From assembly GCF_008180615.1 (NCBI RefSeq), contig NZ_VTEH01000007.1:12692-76691 (forward strand): a DNA stretch of 64,000 bases. Direction: 5' to 3'. Origin of the DNA: Rossellomorea vietnamensis. Its GTDB lineage: Bacteria > Bacillota > Bacilli > Bacillales > Bacillaceae_B. The notes below the pieces were generated by a model that was given only the letters and a program-made list of their open reading frames with translations, did not search any database and had not been told where the DNA came from. The first letter of the stretch is position 1, and each line of letters starts with the position of its first letter. The translations under genes were made by a program, and so were the position numbers. This document shows, in pieces, positions 1 through 12,635 of the stretch.

Positions 1-410
1 GCTTAGATATGTACTCATGAGGCGGATCTGGATACATGAGTGACCCCTTTTTGGCTTAGATATGTCCTCACACTGCGCTTCTGGGTACATGAGTGGCTCC
101 TTTTTGGCTTAGATATGTCCTCACATTGCGCTTCTGGGTATATGAGTGACGCCTTTTCGGCTTAGATATGTACTCACACTGCGCTTCTGGGTACATGAGT
201 GACGCCTTTTTGGCTTAGATATGTACTCACGCTGTTGCTCTGGGTACATGAGTTGGTGGACCCGGGTTAAGATATGTCCTCACACTGTGCTTCTGGGTAC
301 ACGAGTGACGCCTTTTTGGCTTAGATATGTCCCCACGCTGCGCTTCCGAATACATGAGTGACCCGTTTTCGGCTTAGATATGTCCTCATGTTTACGCTCG
401 GCAGCACTGG
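1..410. repeat. Hairpin repeat array A1 (period about 53 bp, reaches the left edge)
   Basis: About 7.5 imperfect units start near positions 9, 60, 113, 166, 219, 271, 324 and 377. Each has an ATATGTMCTCA arm, a loop around TGCGCTTCT, a GGTACATGAGT arm and a T-rich spacer (GACGCCTTTTTGGCTTAG). The ATGTACTCA/GGTACATGAGT arms can pair partly. The same CATGAGTGACCCCTTTTT string recurs in the array at 35.2-36.2 kb, so both belong to one family. No gene is seen in this stretch. Confidence 0.85.
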
Positions 411-458
411 TCTTCATTAGAAGAGTTAGATACCGGTTAACAGCTTATTAGTAGGAAG

Positions 459-496
459 GCAAAACCCTGTTCCATTAACTCCAAACAGGGTTTTGC
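459..496 (-). terminator. Intrinsic terminator after the anti-sigma gene
   Basis: GCAAAACCCTGTT pairs with AACAGGGTTTTGC across a short loop. It lies about 40 bp past the stop of the gene at 536 and could act in both directions. Confidence 0.7.
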
Positions 497-535
497 TTCA
501 GTTGATATTTTAATCCTTTAAAGCACGAAGAGAAA

Positions 536-1792
536 TTATTTGATGATGTCTATCCACTTTATTTTCGGGTTTCCGTCTTCGTCATATCGGTCTTCGTTAT
601 GCTGCAGGGATGATTCTGTGTAAGCTTTCCGGTAAGCCTTCTCAGCTTTAGGAAGGTAAAAGTTGATTTCGAAATCGACGTACTGTGCTATCGGGGATTC
701 ATTATTATTCTGCAAAGCCACTGCTATTTTCTGGGCTGTTTGTTCTTCTTCTGTTTCACTAATTTTTCTATTTAATTTTACATTCACATTAATTGGGGCC
801 ACTTCATTGGAAGCCTCTAGGCCAATTGAGCTTATGGCATTCTTCCACACATCGTTCTCATTAGACAGCAATTCTTTCAGGATTGGGGTAAGGATTCTTT
901 CTGTACTCATTTCATACTGAATATACATTTGGTTAGAATCACTGATTCCTAAAGACTCTTCATTATAGTAGAATTTCCTGTCCTCCCATTCTATCGTTTT
1001 CTCTCCTTTTTGATTCTTCCCTTCGAAACTGAGCAGGATGCCGGTCTCTGGATGGATTTTTGCCGAAAACTCCTTCAAGCTGAGTTTCTTGTTATCTGTA
1101 AGTCCATTTACTAGTATCCCGTGTTCTCCCTCTTCGCTAATTTTCCAAGTGTATTGATTACTCGCAATATCCTCTGGAAGCTTCGCGGGATAATAAGGGT
1201 AAGACAGGATTTCAGAGTTATGATCTGCCTTCAGATAGTCTGTTGGATCAAGAATAGCTGTAACCGTTGCAGGCTTGTCGATTTCTTTATAATATAAAAG
1301 ATTGTCTTCCAGTATGACACGGGAGTCATTGTGAATGTTTTGCTGATTGATACTGGGGTTTCCGTCGGTTCTGTATTCAAACCCTGTATCGATGATATAT
1401 TCCTTTCCGTCTATCTTATAGTCCGCAAGTAAATACATCGCTCGAAAGTTCAGCTTTTCTTGATCCCATAATGAGGAATAAAGTTTTTTGATCTCGCTGG
1501 CTTTAGGTGTTTCCTCAATCTTTTTCTTTGAGGGTTCCGTCACTTCATCAGGGTTTGTGTCCGATAGCTGTGGGAATTGCTCTAGAAGCATAGGCCCCAT
1601 CAACAAAAACCCGATCACCGGAATGGCCAGTGCTGCAATAACAGGAGCCCACCTTGGACTTTTTTTCTGAGAATTTGTCATTCCTTCACGTGCTTCTTTT
1701 AAAATGGCATCTTTCCTGCTTTTTAACTTCTGCTTGTGAAATACTTCTTCATCCAATTCAGTTTTTAAATCTTTCAGCGGGTCTCTGTTCAA
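536..1792 (-). CDS. Anti-sigma factor-like membrane protein
   Basis: 418 residues. A charged cytoplasmic N-terminus of about 48 residues is followed by one hydrophobic segment near residues 49-67 (PVIAALAIPVIGFLLM) and a large outer domain. This is the layout of anti-sigma factors paired with ECF sigma factors. The C-terminal third, with NVNVKLNRKI and VDFEINFYLPKAEKAYRKA, resembles domains of unknown function (DUF4030-like) in Bacillus anti-sigma proteins; that is recalled, not computed. The gene overlaps the 3' end of the upstream sigma gene by 35 nt, which suggests translational coupling. By inference it holds that sigma factor inactive until an envelope signal arrives. The signal is unknown. 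Confidence 0.7.
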   Translation of the reverse strand: MNRDPLKDLKTELDEEVFHKQKLKSRKDAILKEAREGMTNSQKKSPRWAPVIAALAIPVIGFLLMGPMLLEQFPQLSDTNPDEVTEPSKKKIEETPKASEIKKLYSSLWDQEKLNFRAMYLLADYKIDGKEYIIDTGFEYRTDGNPSINQQNIHNDSRVILEDNLLYYKEIDKPATVTAILDPTDYLKADHNSEILSYPYYPAKLPEDIASNQYTWKISEEGEHGILVNGLTDNKKLSLKEFSAKIHPETGILLSFEGKNQKGEKTIEWEDRKFYYNEESLGISDSNQMYIQYEMSTERILTPILKELLSNENDVWKNAISSIGLEASNEVAPINVNVKLNRKISETEEEQTAQKIAVALQNNNESPIAQYVDFEINFYLPKAEKAYRKAYTESSLQHNEDRYDEDGNPKIKWIDIIK

Positions 1793-2303
1793 CCTGATCC
1801 CTCCTTTTGCTTAGCGATTGGAGTTTTTGGCGGGCCCTTGCCAGCCGTGTCCTGATGGTGGATGAACCGATATCCAGCAATTCACCGATTTCCTCTGTTG
1901 TCAGTTCCTCATAATAATAAAGAATGATGATTTCCCTGTATTTTTCCGGCAGCGAAAAGACATCTCTCGAAATCCCCTTCATCTCTTCCATCCGAATGAC
2001 CTTGTCGGCCGTGTCCCCTTCACTTCCCTTAAAGATCCGCGCCACTGATTCTGTTAAAATATTTCTTCTGAAGTAGGCAGACCCGAGCATATCCTTACAT
2101 TTATTGACGGTGATTCTATAAATCCAGGTTTTATAGGCTGATTGATGTTGGAAGGTATCCAGCGCATTGAACACGCTGATAAATACTTCCTGTGCAATGT
2201 CTTGAGCGGTTGACCAATCTTTTACATAGGTAAAAGCCAGCTTCGTGACTGCTGCTTCATGTTCATCGATCAAGTCCTCCAAGACTTTAATTCTATCTTC
2301 CAA
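1758..2303 (-). CDS. ECF-type RNA polymerase sigma factor
   Basis: 181 residues. Region 2 is visible near residues 15-85 (TAQDIAQEVFISVFNAL, then AYKTWIYRITVNKCKD), and region 4 near 115-165 (SLPEKYREIIILYYYEEL followed by a helix-turn-helix, TTEEIGELLDIGSSTIRTRL). There is no region 1.1 or 3, as expected for the ECF class. The likely start is TTG at 2303, preceded by a G-rich Shine-Dalgarno sequence. It forms an operon with the overlapping anti-sigma-like gene. Such pairs usually autoregulate, but no promoter was identified with confidence. The regulon cannot be inferred; SigV-, SigX- or SigW-like are all possible. Confidence 0.9.
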   Translation of the reverse strand: MEDRIKVLEDLIDEHEAAVTKLAFTYVKDWSTAQDIAQEVFISVFNALDTFQHQSAYKTWIYRITVNKCKDMLGSAYFRRNILTESVARIFKGSEGDTADKVIRMEEMKGISRDVFSLPEKYREIIILYYYEELTTEEIGELLDIGSSTIRTRLARARQKLQSLSKRRDQVEQRPAERFKN

Positions 2304-2504
2304 ACCCGCTGATCCCCCCTTTTTCTGTGATGTGGTTTATGTATTCATGGTTTAGACGGTGCTGGTGGTGGGTGTGTCTCAAAAATTCCATATGAGTGTG
2401 TGATTCTGACTTCATGAAAGAGACCGAAGTCTTCTTGCAGTTAAGTCCGTTCTTATGGTTATGGGCTGCTGTGTTCCAAAAGTCAATGTCCTTAATTACG
2501 GCTC

Positions 2505-3180
2505 TTTCCGAAAAAATAAGGGGATTTTTTCCCGCTATTTTCAAATCCATGCTTATTTTTGTAGTGAATAGAGGGAGTTTTTCCCCTTATCTTAAGAAAA
2601 AGCACCTGTTTTCCAGTATTTTGAGTGATTAAGGGGAGTTTCTCCCTCTATTTAAGCTACTTTCAGGGTAATTTAGGTGAATAGGGGGAATTTTTCCCTC
2701 TATTTACTATCCGAGGTACTGGGCCAGCCCCTGACCGCTAAGTGCGTCATCAGCTAGCTTAAAAGGGACCTTTCCAGTCCGACAGGCAAGAGTGGCTTTT
2801 CGACGAGGATTATATGACCCCCAATGGCTAGCAGCTGGAACTAAATCACTGGTAATTTTGCAGGAGGTCGTATGTCTGCAGCGAAAGCCTCAAAACTGAG
2901 GAGGGAAAATGGCATTAAAAAGGGAACAATCTTTTAGAAAATATGATTTAAAAAGTTATTCCCTTAATTAAATATCTTTCAGGAAAAAATAGGAGAAGAT
3001 TTTTCCGTTATTTTCAGTTTCAAGCTCATACTGGAGTGAATAGAGGAAGTTATTTCTCTTATTTAAGGAAAAGGTGCTATATCTTAGGGTTTTTATGCAA
3101 ATAAAGGAACTTTCTTCCTCTATTTAAGCTGTTTCCGTTGCTATTCAGGAAATAAGGGAAATTCATTCCTCTATTTGCAG
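2505..3180. repeat. Repeat-rich gap with A/T-flanked GGGAA-TTTTT-TTCCC hairpins
   Basis: The stretch between the sigma gene and the NERD gene has no convincing gene. It holds two runs of four inverted repeats of the type AATAGGGGGAATTTTTCCC followed by TCTATTT. They start near 2515, 2568, 2627 and 2681, and near 2978, 3040, 3099 and 3149, so spacing is about 50-62 bp. Between the runs (about 2740-2860) lies a degenerate copy of the CCGACAGGCAA...GGCTAG element found at 47.8 and 52.2 kb. Confidence 0.75.
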
Positions 3181-3192
3181 GAAAGAGCCATA

Positions 3193-3228
3193 TCAAAAAA
3201 TGGAGGACCATCCACTTGGATGATCCTT
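3193..3228 (-). terminator. Intrinsic terminator of the NERD gene
   Basis: On the minus strand GGATCATCC-AAGT-GGATGGTCC is followed by TCCATTTTTTG, five bases past the stop codon at 3233. Confidence 0.8.
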
Positions 3229-3232
3229 CATG

Positions 3233-3970
3233 TTAAGCAGTATAGCGGCACTTGGGATAGTTAGAACATCCTTTAAAACGGCCATGCTTCCCTCTTCTTT
3301 CAAGAAGGTTCCCATCACACTTTGGACAGACATTATTATGTACCTTAAGTTTGACTTGTTTTCTGTCTGATTTTATCTGGGTGACATGGCTTTTGACTGC
3401 CCCTTTGCCTGCAATTGCTGCTGACTTCAAACGGTCATGGACTGCTTTTGCGTAGGGTATGGAATTTCTTTTATCTCCGTAAGACTCTATTGTTTTCTTT
3501 ATTCTAGTGTCATAGGTGACATGAGTGTCTGGCGAAGTGATGTTGATCTTTTTCAGGTCCGCTTTAGTATTAAAGGCGATGATGGAGACATAGGGCAGCT
3601 TTACCTGCTCGCCTAAGATATGTTTAATTGCTTCGATATGGCCGTAGTTCTGATGAATCGGATTCTGGAATTGCTGCTTGTTTTTATAAATCTGCTGTGT
3701 CCATTTTTTGCTCTTTTCGCTGCCAAAGATCCAGCCCTTATAATTCTTGGTTTCTATCACAAAAATTCCATACGGTGAGACGACTATATGGTCGACCTGA
3801 GTTGTTTTTCCGTTCTGGCCCGGCAGCAGAATATCATGCAGAATGAAATAGCGTTCGGGATCGAGCTTGCTTAAGAAATATTTCACCCAGCCTTCTCCAA
3901 TTCTCCCCTTCACTTGCGGCAGGCCGAGGACAGCGGCGCCGATCACTAACAAACTAAAAAGAATGAGCAC
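3233..3970 (-). CDS. NERD-domain protein with C-terminal topoisomerase-type zinc ribbon
   Basis: 245 residues. An N-terminal hydrophobic segment (residues 1-18) suggests membrane attachment. Residues about 22-135 match the NERD (nuclease-related) domain: an acidic residue in [18 protein letters not shown], then GWIFG, then [16 protein letters not shown] zinc ribbon of topoisomerase type follows near 214-243 ([20 protein letters not shown]). NERD plus zinc ribbon is a common Bacillus architecture of unproven function; nuclease activity is predicted from the fold. It is a single gene with its own terminator, and the neighbouring hut operon ends about 165 bp upstream. Confidence 0.85.
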   Translation of the reverse strand: MLILFSLLVIGAAVLGLPQVKGRIGEGWVKYFLSKLDPERYFILHDILLPGQNGKTTQVDHIVVSPYGIFVIETKNYKGWIFGSEKSKKWTQQIYKNKQQFQNPIHQNYGHIEAIKHILGEQVKLPYVSIIAFNTKADLKKINITSPDTHVTYDTRIKKTIESYGDKRNSIPYAKAVHDRLKSAAIAGKGAVKSHVTQIKSDRKQVKLKVHNNVCPKCDGNLLERRGKHGRFKGCSNYPKCRYTA

Positions 3971-4060
3971 GTGGTTACCTCCGAATAGATGATCTTTCTA
4001 CTAGAGTACCATAAAATGACAAAAGTTGACTTGTTTTTTTTGTAGAATATGGTCGCTTTA

Positions 4061-4135
4061 GCCCTTTAAAGCACAAAGAGGGACAGTCCCCTCTGCTGCG
4101 GTGAAGCAGCAAAGGGGACTGTCCCTTTTAGCGCG

Positions 4136-4139
<4 letters not shown>
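4061..4139. repeat. REP doublet forming the end of the hut operon
   Basis: Two copies of the dispersed GGGACWGTCCC palindrome lie in inverted orientation around TGCTGCGGTGAAGCAGCA. Together they can fold into one long hairpin ending in CCCTTTT. It directly follows the hutG stop codon at 4136 and so probably serves as the operon's terminator. Confidence 0.8.
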
Positions 4140-8011
<3,872 letters not shown>

Positions 8012-8025
8012 TAATAGTTCCTCCC

Positions 8026-9543
8026 TTATTGGGTGATTTTTTTGGTTGAGTTGAAGTCCTGCCAGTTCATGTCCTGCAGCCAGAGCTGTGTTTTCTCTAT
8101 ATCCTTTGAAAAGACGCGGTCCTTCGTGATGGATGGAACCTGCTTTCTTGCTGCCGTGTAAAACCGGTGCGTAGCTCTTGCCATTTTTTCAGGGCCACGG
8201 AACTCCACCGCCTGCAAGCCGCAGATGAGTTCGACCGCCAGGACCCTTCTTGCGTTTTGTAAAATTTGATACGCGTGACGCGCCCCGATGGTTCCCATAC
8301 TGACATGGTCTTCCTGGTTCGCCGAAGATGGGATAGAATCCACGCTTGCCGGGTGCGCAAGGGTTTTATTTTCCGAGACAAGTGACGCTGCACAGTATTG
8401 CATGATCATGGCTCCTGATTGGAGGCCAGGTTCCGGACTCAGGAATGGCGGCAGGTCATTGAGCTGCGGGTTGACGAGTCTTTCCACTCTTCGCTCTGAG
8501 ATGTTCGCCAGTTCGGCAATGGCTATTTTCATAAAATCCATTGCGATGGCGATCGGCTGTCCATGAAAATTGCCTCCGGAAATCACTTTTTTTCCATTGT
8601 CAAAGATGAGCGGGTTGTCTGTTGCAGCATTCATTTCGATTTCCAGTTTTTCTTTTACATAATCGAGCGCCTGCCAGGATGCACCGTGAACCTGCGGGAT
8701 GCACCTTAGTGAGTAGGCATCCTGAACCCGCAGCTCGCCTTGGGAGGTGGTGAGGAGGCTTCCGTCGAGATGATTCCGTATTCTTTCTGCCGTTGCAATC
8801 TGCTGAGGGTAGCCCCGGGCGATATGAATATCTTCGTCAAACGCGTCCGTGATTCCCTGGAGACCTTCGATGGTGATGGCGGCAATCATTTCAGACTGAT
8901 AGGCAAGCTGTTCGGCTTCGATGTAATTGATAAGACCCATAGCCGTCATCGCCTGCGTCCCGTTGATAAGCGCAAGGCCTTCCTTCGCCTGCAAGGTGAT
9001 CGGCATGATGTCTTCCTTTGAAAGAGCTGGCAGCGTCGGCTGGATTTCACCTTTGTAAAAAACCTCACCTTCTCCCATCAGCGCAAGGGCCAGATGGGAA
9101 AGCGGCGCGAGGTCTCCGCTGGCTCCGAGTGACCCCTGCTGCGGGATGACCGGGTGGATGCCTTTGTTGAGGAGTAAGATGAGTGTTTCTATTACGGCCG
9201 GTCTCACCCCTGAATAGCCCTTAAGGAGCGCGTTCGCCCTGAGGAGAAGCATCGCCCGGGATACTTTTTCCGGGAAGGGATCACCGACTCCGCAGGCATG
9301 TGAATGGATGAGGTTCAGCTGCAGCTCCTCTACATGTTCCTGGTCGATGAGAACGTCGCTGAACTTGCCGAAGCCGGTGTTGATTCCGTAAACGATTCTT
9401 TCGTCGCGGACAATCCTCTCCACCGCTTCCCTGCTTTTGTTGACCTTGACCAAACTCACCGGCGATAACGTCACCTTTTCCTTGTAATAAATAACCTTCT
9501 TCGCTTCTTCCACTGTCAATGTATGTCCTGTCAGTTCAATCAT
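8026..9543 (-). CDS. hutH: Histidine ammonia-lyase HutH
   Basis: Deaminates L-histidine to urocanate, the committed step of the pathway. 505 residues. The Ala-Ser-Gly triad at residues 141-143 (in [14 protein letters not shown]) forms the MIO prosthetic group. Other family motifs are [10 protein letters not shown] and the region around [11 protein letters not shown]. This is the first catabolic gene behind the HutP-controlled attenuator, about 135 nt downstream of the terminator hairpin. A REP palindrome lies between the attenuator and the start codon. Confidence 0.97.
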   Translation of the reverse strand: MIELTGHTLTVEEAKKVIYYKEKVTLSPVSLVKVNKSREAVERIVRDERIVYGINTGFGKFSDVLIDQEHVEELQLNLIHSHACGVGDPFPEKVSRAMLLLRANALLKGYSGVRPAVIETLILLLNKGIHPVIPQQGSLGASGDLAPLSHLALALMGEGEVFYKGEIQPTLPALSKEDIMPITLQAKEGLALINGTQAMTAMGLINYIEAEQLAYQSEMIAAITIEGLQGITDAFDEDIHIARGYPQQIATAERIRNHLDGSLLTTSQGELRVQDAYSLRCIPQVHGASWQALDYVKEKLEIEMNAATDNPLIFDNGKKVISGGNFHGQPIAIAMDFMKIAIAELANISERRVERLVNPQLNDLPPFLSPEPGLQSGAMIMQYCAASLVSENKTLAHPASVDSIPSSANQEDHVSMGTIGARHAYQILQNARRVLAVELICGLQAVEFRGPEKMARATHRFYTAARKQVPSITKDRVFSKDIEKTQLWLQDMNWQDFNSTKKITQ

Positions 9544-9584
9544 TCATGTTCACCCTTTGAATTTTTATTAGATGGTGTTTGGTG

Positions 9585-9645
9585 GCGCTTTAGTGGTTTA
9601 AAGCACTGAAAGGGACAGTCCCTTTTCGTGCTTTAAAGTGTTAAA
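9585..9645. repeat. REP-like palindrome between hutP attenuator and hutH
   Basis: GTTTAAAGCACTGAAAGGGACAGTCCC-type copy flanked by CTTTAAAG on both sides. It lies inside the hut transcript, in the hutH leader. Confidence 0.8.
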
Positions 9646-9663
9646 GAATCTAATATCTGTATT

Positions 9664-9731
9664 CAGAAAAACAAAAAGAGGCTCGACGACAAATAAGCTT
9701 TGTCGTCGAGCCTCCTGATTTCTAATCACTA
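9664..9731 (-). promoter_or_regulatory. HutP-dependent attenuator: NAG-repeat site plus intrinsic terminator
   Basis: On the minus strand, UAG-N4-UAG-N4-CAG (9715-9731) is followed directly by a perfect 16-bp stem (arms 9678-9693 and 9699-9714) and a TTTTTGTTTTT tract. HutP of B. subtilis is known to bind NAG triplets with 4-nt spacers in such a terminator and, with histidine and Mg2+, to allow read-through into hutH. The match in spacing and position is seen; the mechanism here is inferred. Confidence 0.85.
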
Positions 9732-9745
9732 TAGGCTCTTCCTTA

Positions 9746-10192
9746 TTAAATATGGTTGATTCCAAGGCCGATGGTTTCGTGCTCCAGGCCTTTGATGGGT
9801 GCACCTATGGTTCCGTACAGCGCTACGGCGATCCATTCGCCTTCTTCGGCATTTTTATAGGGTTTGCCTCTGACAACAGCGAATCTCAGGCCGACCGTTC
9901 TGAGGATTTCTCCCAGCTGGGTCTGCCCGCGGGTGACTCCTGAGATGGCTTCCATGGTCGCATGGTACAGCGAGTGCATCTCCCTGTAGAGATCCTCCCT
10001 GACAATCTCATTCCGCTTCGCTGCGGTTTCAATCGCAGCCACAATCTTCTGGACGTTCATCGAACCGACTTTGCCTGTGCAATACTGCCAGTTTAACTGT
10101 TTGAATTGCTCGCTGTATACTTCTTCCGTCTCGTCCATTAGGAGAAGGAGAAGCGCACTCTTGCCTATGCGGTGTTGATCAACTATTTTCAT
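9746..10192 (-). CDS. hutP: Hut operon antiterminator HutP
   Basis: 148 residues, the usual HutP length. It is an RNA-binding regulator that, with L-histidine and a divalent metal, opens the terminator before hutH. The C-terminal half carries the conserved segments [21 protein letters not shown] and [20 protein letters not shown] typical of the family. It is the first gene of the operon and is expressed from the promoter about 50 nt upstream. The target site and terminator lie immediately after its stop codon, as in B. subtilis. Confidence 0.97.
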   Translation of the reverse strand: MKIVDQHRIGKSALLLLLMDETEEVYSEQFKQLNWQYCTGKVGSMNVQKIVAAIETAAKRNEIVREDLYREMHSLYHATMEAISGVTRGQTQLGEILRTVGLRFAVVRGKPYKNAEEGEWIAVALYGTIGAPIKGLEHETIGLGINHI

Positions 10193-10238
10193 GGCTTCCG
10201 CACCTTTTGATTTCTGAATTTACTAATAACTTAGTTTC

Positions 10239-10267
10239 ATTGTATGGGTTTTTCTATAAGTGGTCAA
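10239..10267 (-). promoter_or_regulatory. SigA promoter of the hut operon
   Basis: On the minus strand TTGACC (10262-10267), 17-nt spacer, TACAAT (10239-10244). It ends about 47 nt before the hutP start codon. Confidence 0.75.
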
Positions 10268-10300
10268 CGCATTATAGGAAGATTTTAGAAACTTAGATTG

Positions 10301-10390
10301 GTAACGCGTTAAAGCGTTGAGAGGGACTGTCCCTTTTAGTACTTTAACGTGTTGAAAGGGACTGTCCCTCTTCGCACTTTAAAGCGGTAA
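10301..10390. repeat. REP tandem pair next to the RAYT gene
   Basis: Two copies of GGGACTGTCCC, each in an AAAGCG/CTTTAA-type context, lie within 90 bp immediately downstream of the RAYT gene. Confidence 0.85.
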
Positions 10391-10395
10391 AGGAT

Positions 10396-10974
10396 TTATG
10401 GTCTTAGGTAGGTGGCGGCTTCTTCCTGCTCTTGGTAGGTGAGCTTTCTAAGAATGAATTCGTTGTATGAAGATGCGGGTGAGTCGGGAAAGAAGGATAA
10501 CACTTTTTCTGTGTGGACGAGGGGATCGTATTTTTGCTGATAAAAGGCGGGGTAGCTGCTCCAAGGGTAGTGTTCTGGTTTTTTCACAAGATTGGCCTCG
10601 ACGGGGTTGAGATGAATATACTTGCTGACACCAAGCAGGTAGGAGGTGGTATCGACGAGTTTGGCCTTGAACCTCCCTTGGAAGAGATGGCCTACAGCAT
10701 TATATTTGTGGTTATAGTACATCGCATAGCAGGTATTGACCGGTCTGAAAATATTCGTCGGTGTGTGTTTAAGGGTTTGCAGAAGCAGATGGATGTGATT
10801 GTTCATCAGACAGTGGGAGTGGAGCAGAAATGGGGCATTCCTGGAGGACCGCTGGAGTAGGTTCAAGTAGTTTTGGTAATCCTTTGGCTCGTGAAAAATT
10901 TGCGACTTTCGGTTCCCCCGCATCATGATATGGTAGGTTGCTCCGAGGGACCAGTTTCGGGCTTGTCTTGGCAT
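10396..10974 (-). CDS. REP-associated tyrosine transposase (RAYT, Y1/HUH)
   Basis: 192 residues. The HUH metal motif is H60-I-H62 in MNNHIHLLLQ. The usual N-terminal signature YHIMMRGN is present, followed by GHLFQGRFKA and SKYIHLNPVEA, where Tyr119 is a candidate nucleophile. RAYTs are single-copy IS200-related enzymes linked to the spread of REP palindromes. This copy is bracketed by REP pairs on both sides, which supports that role. It looks intact. It is a housekeeping-style transposase rather than an IS of its own, because no IS ends were found. Confidence 0.9.
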   Translation of the reverse strand: MPRQARNWSLGATYHIMMRGNRKSQIFHEPKDYQNYLNLLQRSSRNAPFLLHSHCLMNNHIHLLLQTLKHTPTNIFRPVNTCYAMYYNHKYNAVGHLFQGRFKAKLVDTTSYLLGVSKYIHLNPVEANLVKKPEHYPWSSYPAFYQQKYDPLVHTEKVLSFFPDSPASSYNEFILRKLTYQEQEEAATYLRP

Positions 10975-11069
10975 TAATAATCTCCTTTCAAGTTGTATGG
11001 TGGGTGGTACGACTATTTATTTCTTCATATAGGGGCTTAGTTCCTTCTAGCTTAGAAGAATAAGTGTTG

Positions 11070-11170
11070 GCTTTAATGCTTTAAAGTATTGCAAGGGACT
11101 GTCCCTTTTCGCGGATTAACGTATTAACGCGGTGTATCACTAAGAGGGACTGTCCCTTTTAGTGGTTCAG
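11070..11170. repeat. REP tandem pair on the other flank of the RAYT gene
   Basis: Two GGGACTGTCCC copies separated by about 40 bp, with TTTAAAG and TTAACG flanks, in the region upstream of the RAYT gene. Confidence 0.85.
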
Positions 11171-11195
11171 CTCGATAAAACGCTTACAAAAACAA

Positions 11196-11236
11196 CCAAA
11201 AAAAGCACCTTTGACTTTATTCAGTCTAAAGAGCTT
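11196..11236 (-). terminator. Terminator of the small gene at 11.2-11.4 kb
   Basis: AAAAGC...GACT pairs with AGTC...GCTTTT across a short loop. The stem overlaps the stop codon at 11226 and is followed on the minus strand by a run of seven T. Confidence 0.65.
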
Positions 11237-11387
11237 TTTCTTTTACGAATGTATATTCACTTTGAAGTTCCTTTTGAAGCCATGATACCATTTTGGAAGC
11301 ATCCATATTTCCATGTTTTGCTTTGTCAAAGGCTTTTTGCATGAGAGTGAGTAACTGCTGCTGTTCATTGGTTGAATCTTGTTGCAA
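11226..11387 (-). CDS. Small unrecognised protein (53 aa)
   Basis: TTG start with an excellent Shine-Dalgarno (TAGGAGGTAATCTTTTG), an open frame of 53 codons and a terminator at the end, all of which argue that it is real. The product is hydrophilic, with Gln-rich residues 8-12 and a helical body (LLTLMQKAFDKAKH, MVSWLQKELQSEY). I do not recognise a family. It sits downstream of, and on the same strand as, the unrecognised gene at 11523, about 135 nt away. Confidence 0.6.
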   Translation of the reverse strand: MQQDSTNEQQQLLTLMQKAFDKAKHGNMDASKMVSWLQKELQSEYTFVKEKAL

Positions 11388-11522
11388 AAGATTACCTCCT
11401 AAAATACTTATCTATATATTGTATTTACCTGTCTGGCGAAATGTTAAACGTTATGAATATACATACTCTACCAGAAAACTACAAGTTTCGTAAATACAAT
11501 TTTTGGATATATTGTGAAGGTT

Positions 11523-12017
11523 TTAAGAGAGAAAGCCTTTTTTTGCAATTTTGACAGGCTGAAGGTCAGGCTTTACGGGATGTTTGCTGGTTTTGACTTG
11601 TGTATCTTTGTGGGGATGTAACAAAAAAGATAAATATGTATCTTTTCTTTTCAATGTGAAACATTGGACAATGTGATTGAACATTTCTTCTGTCAGCTCA
11701 TCAAAAGGGGTAAAGGGTACTATCTGGAGGTTTTTGTCATTTACCGTTAACACCAGGATGCTCTTGATTCCATTAACATCAGCTCTTAACAGAAATTTTG
11801 TTGACCTCGTCAACGGGATAGGCAGGAAACTCAAGAATCTTTTCTCTTTAGTCAGGTCACTTTCATTTAAACTCTTCATGGCCAGTGTGCAATTTCCTAT
11901 AGAAGTAAGAAGAAAGGATTCCTCTGAATACTTACCCCTGAATACCAAATAAAAATCCTTTAAACTCTTAAGTCCCCCAGCATCCATACAAGTCAGCAGC
12001 AACACCTTATTTTTCAT
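11523..12017 (-). CDS. Unrecognised protein (164 aa)
   Basis: Not recognised. It begins with a hydrophobic MKNKVLLLTCMDAGG, which could be a strand of an alpha/beta fold rather than a signal peptide. It is basic overall and ends in a Lys/Pro-rich tail (KTSKHPVKPDLQPVK). The start is preceded by GGAGG at good spacing. It is divergent from the XRE regulator starting at 12228, with a 200-bp AT-rich shared region, so the regulator may control it. It is possibly an accessory gene, given the flanking RAYT and REP sequences. Confidence 0.55.
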   Translation of the reverse strand: MKNKVLLLTCMDAGGLKSLKDFYLVFRGKYSEESFLLTSIGNCTLAMKSLNESDLTKEKRFLSFLPIPLTRSTKFLLRADVNGIKSILVLTVNDKNLQIVPFTPFDELTEEMFNHIVQCFTLKRKDTYLSFLLHPHKDTQVKTSKHPVKPDLQPVKIAKKGFLS

Positions 12018-12227
12018 TGTTTCCTCCCATTATTCTATTTTCACCAACAAAATAGGACTTTTTTCCCCTACATTCTTATACTAAAGGGAAAATATGTATA
12101 TTGACAACAGTTTTTCTAAAGTAAACATATTTTTTACGTATATAAGTAAACGATATATTAACTTCCAAACCCTTCTTTCTTCTAGGAGTTATGTTAATAA
12201 CATCTAATGAAGACTGCGGGTGAAAGT

Positions 12228-12635
12228 ATGATTTTTTCTGAAGCAATGAAGAGATATAGAGAAGAAATTGTTCAGTTGAGCCAGGTAGAGGTGGCTAAAC
12301 GTTTAAATATCAGCAAACAATTGCTGAATAAGTATGAAAATGGAAGAAGCCAATTCCCTGATGACATTTTAAGAAAGCTGGTTCATTTATATCAGCTTTC
12401 TCCCCTGGATTTATATAACATTATCTCGGGTTCCGCCTACCCTAGTGAAAACCCGGAGCATGCTATGGTTCTCAGGGAAAAATTTGAGGATGAAGAGCTG
12501 GAGCGTGCAGTGAATATGCTTAAAGAACATCCTCACCTTAAAAGGTTGATAACTTCCGCTTCCTATTTTGATCAGAAAAAGCAGGAAAAGTTCTTTCAAA
12601 AACTAACTACCCTTGCTAAAACACTGGAAGACTGA
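12228..12635 (+). CDS. XRE-family helix-turn-helix regulator
   Basis: 135 residues from the ATG at 12228, chosen because GGTGAAAG precedes it; an upstream in-frame ATG at 12207 lacks a ribosome site. The Cro/C1-type helix-turn-helix lies at residues about 10-55 (LSQVEVAKRLNISKQLLNKYENGRSQFP). The C-terminal half is acidic, then basic and helical (LERAVNMLKEHPHLKRLI), perhaps for dimerisation. It is divergent from the unknown gene at 11523. A TTGACA hexamer at 12101-12106 may be its -35 box, but no good -10 accompanies it. Confidence 0.8.
   Translation: MIFSEAMKRYREEIVQLSQVEVAKRLNISKQLLNKYENGRSQFPDDILRKLVHLYQLSPLDLYNIISGSAYPSENPEHAMVLREKFEDEELERAVNMLKEHPHLKRLITSASYFDQKKQEKFFQKLTTLAKTLED

Noticed and set aside
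2293..2550. 85-residue frame upstream of the sigma gene
   Set aside because: His/Asn-rich composition, no ribosome site, and it runs into the palindromic repeat region.
9598..9804. 68-residue frame between hutP and hutH
   Set aside because: It spans the attenuator hairpin and a REP palindrome and overlaps hutP; no ribosome site.
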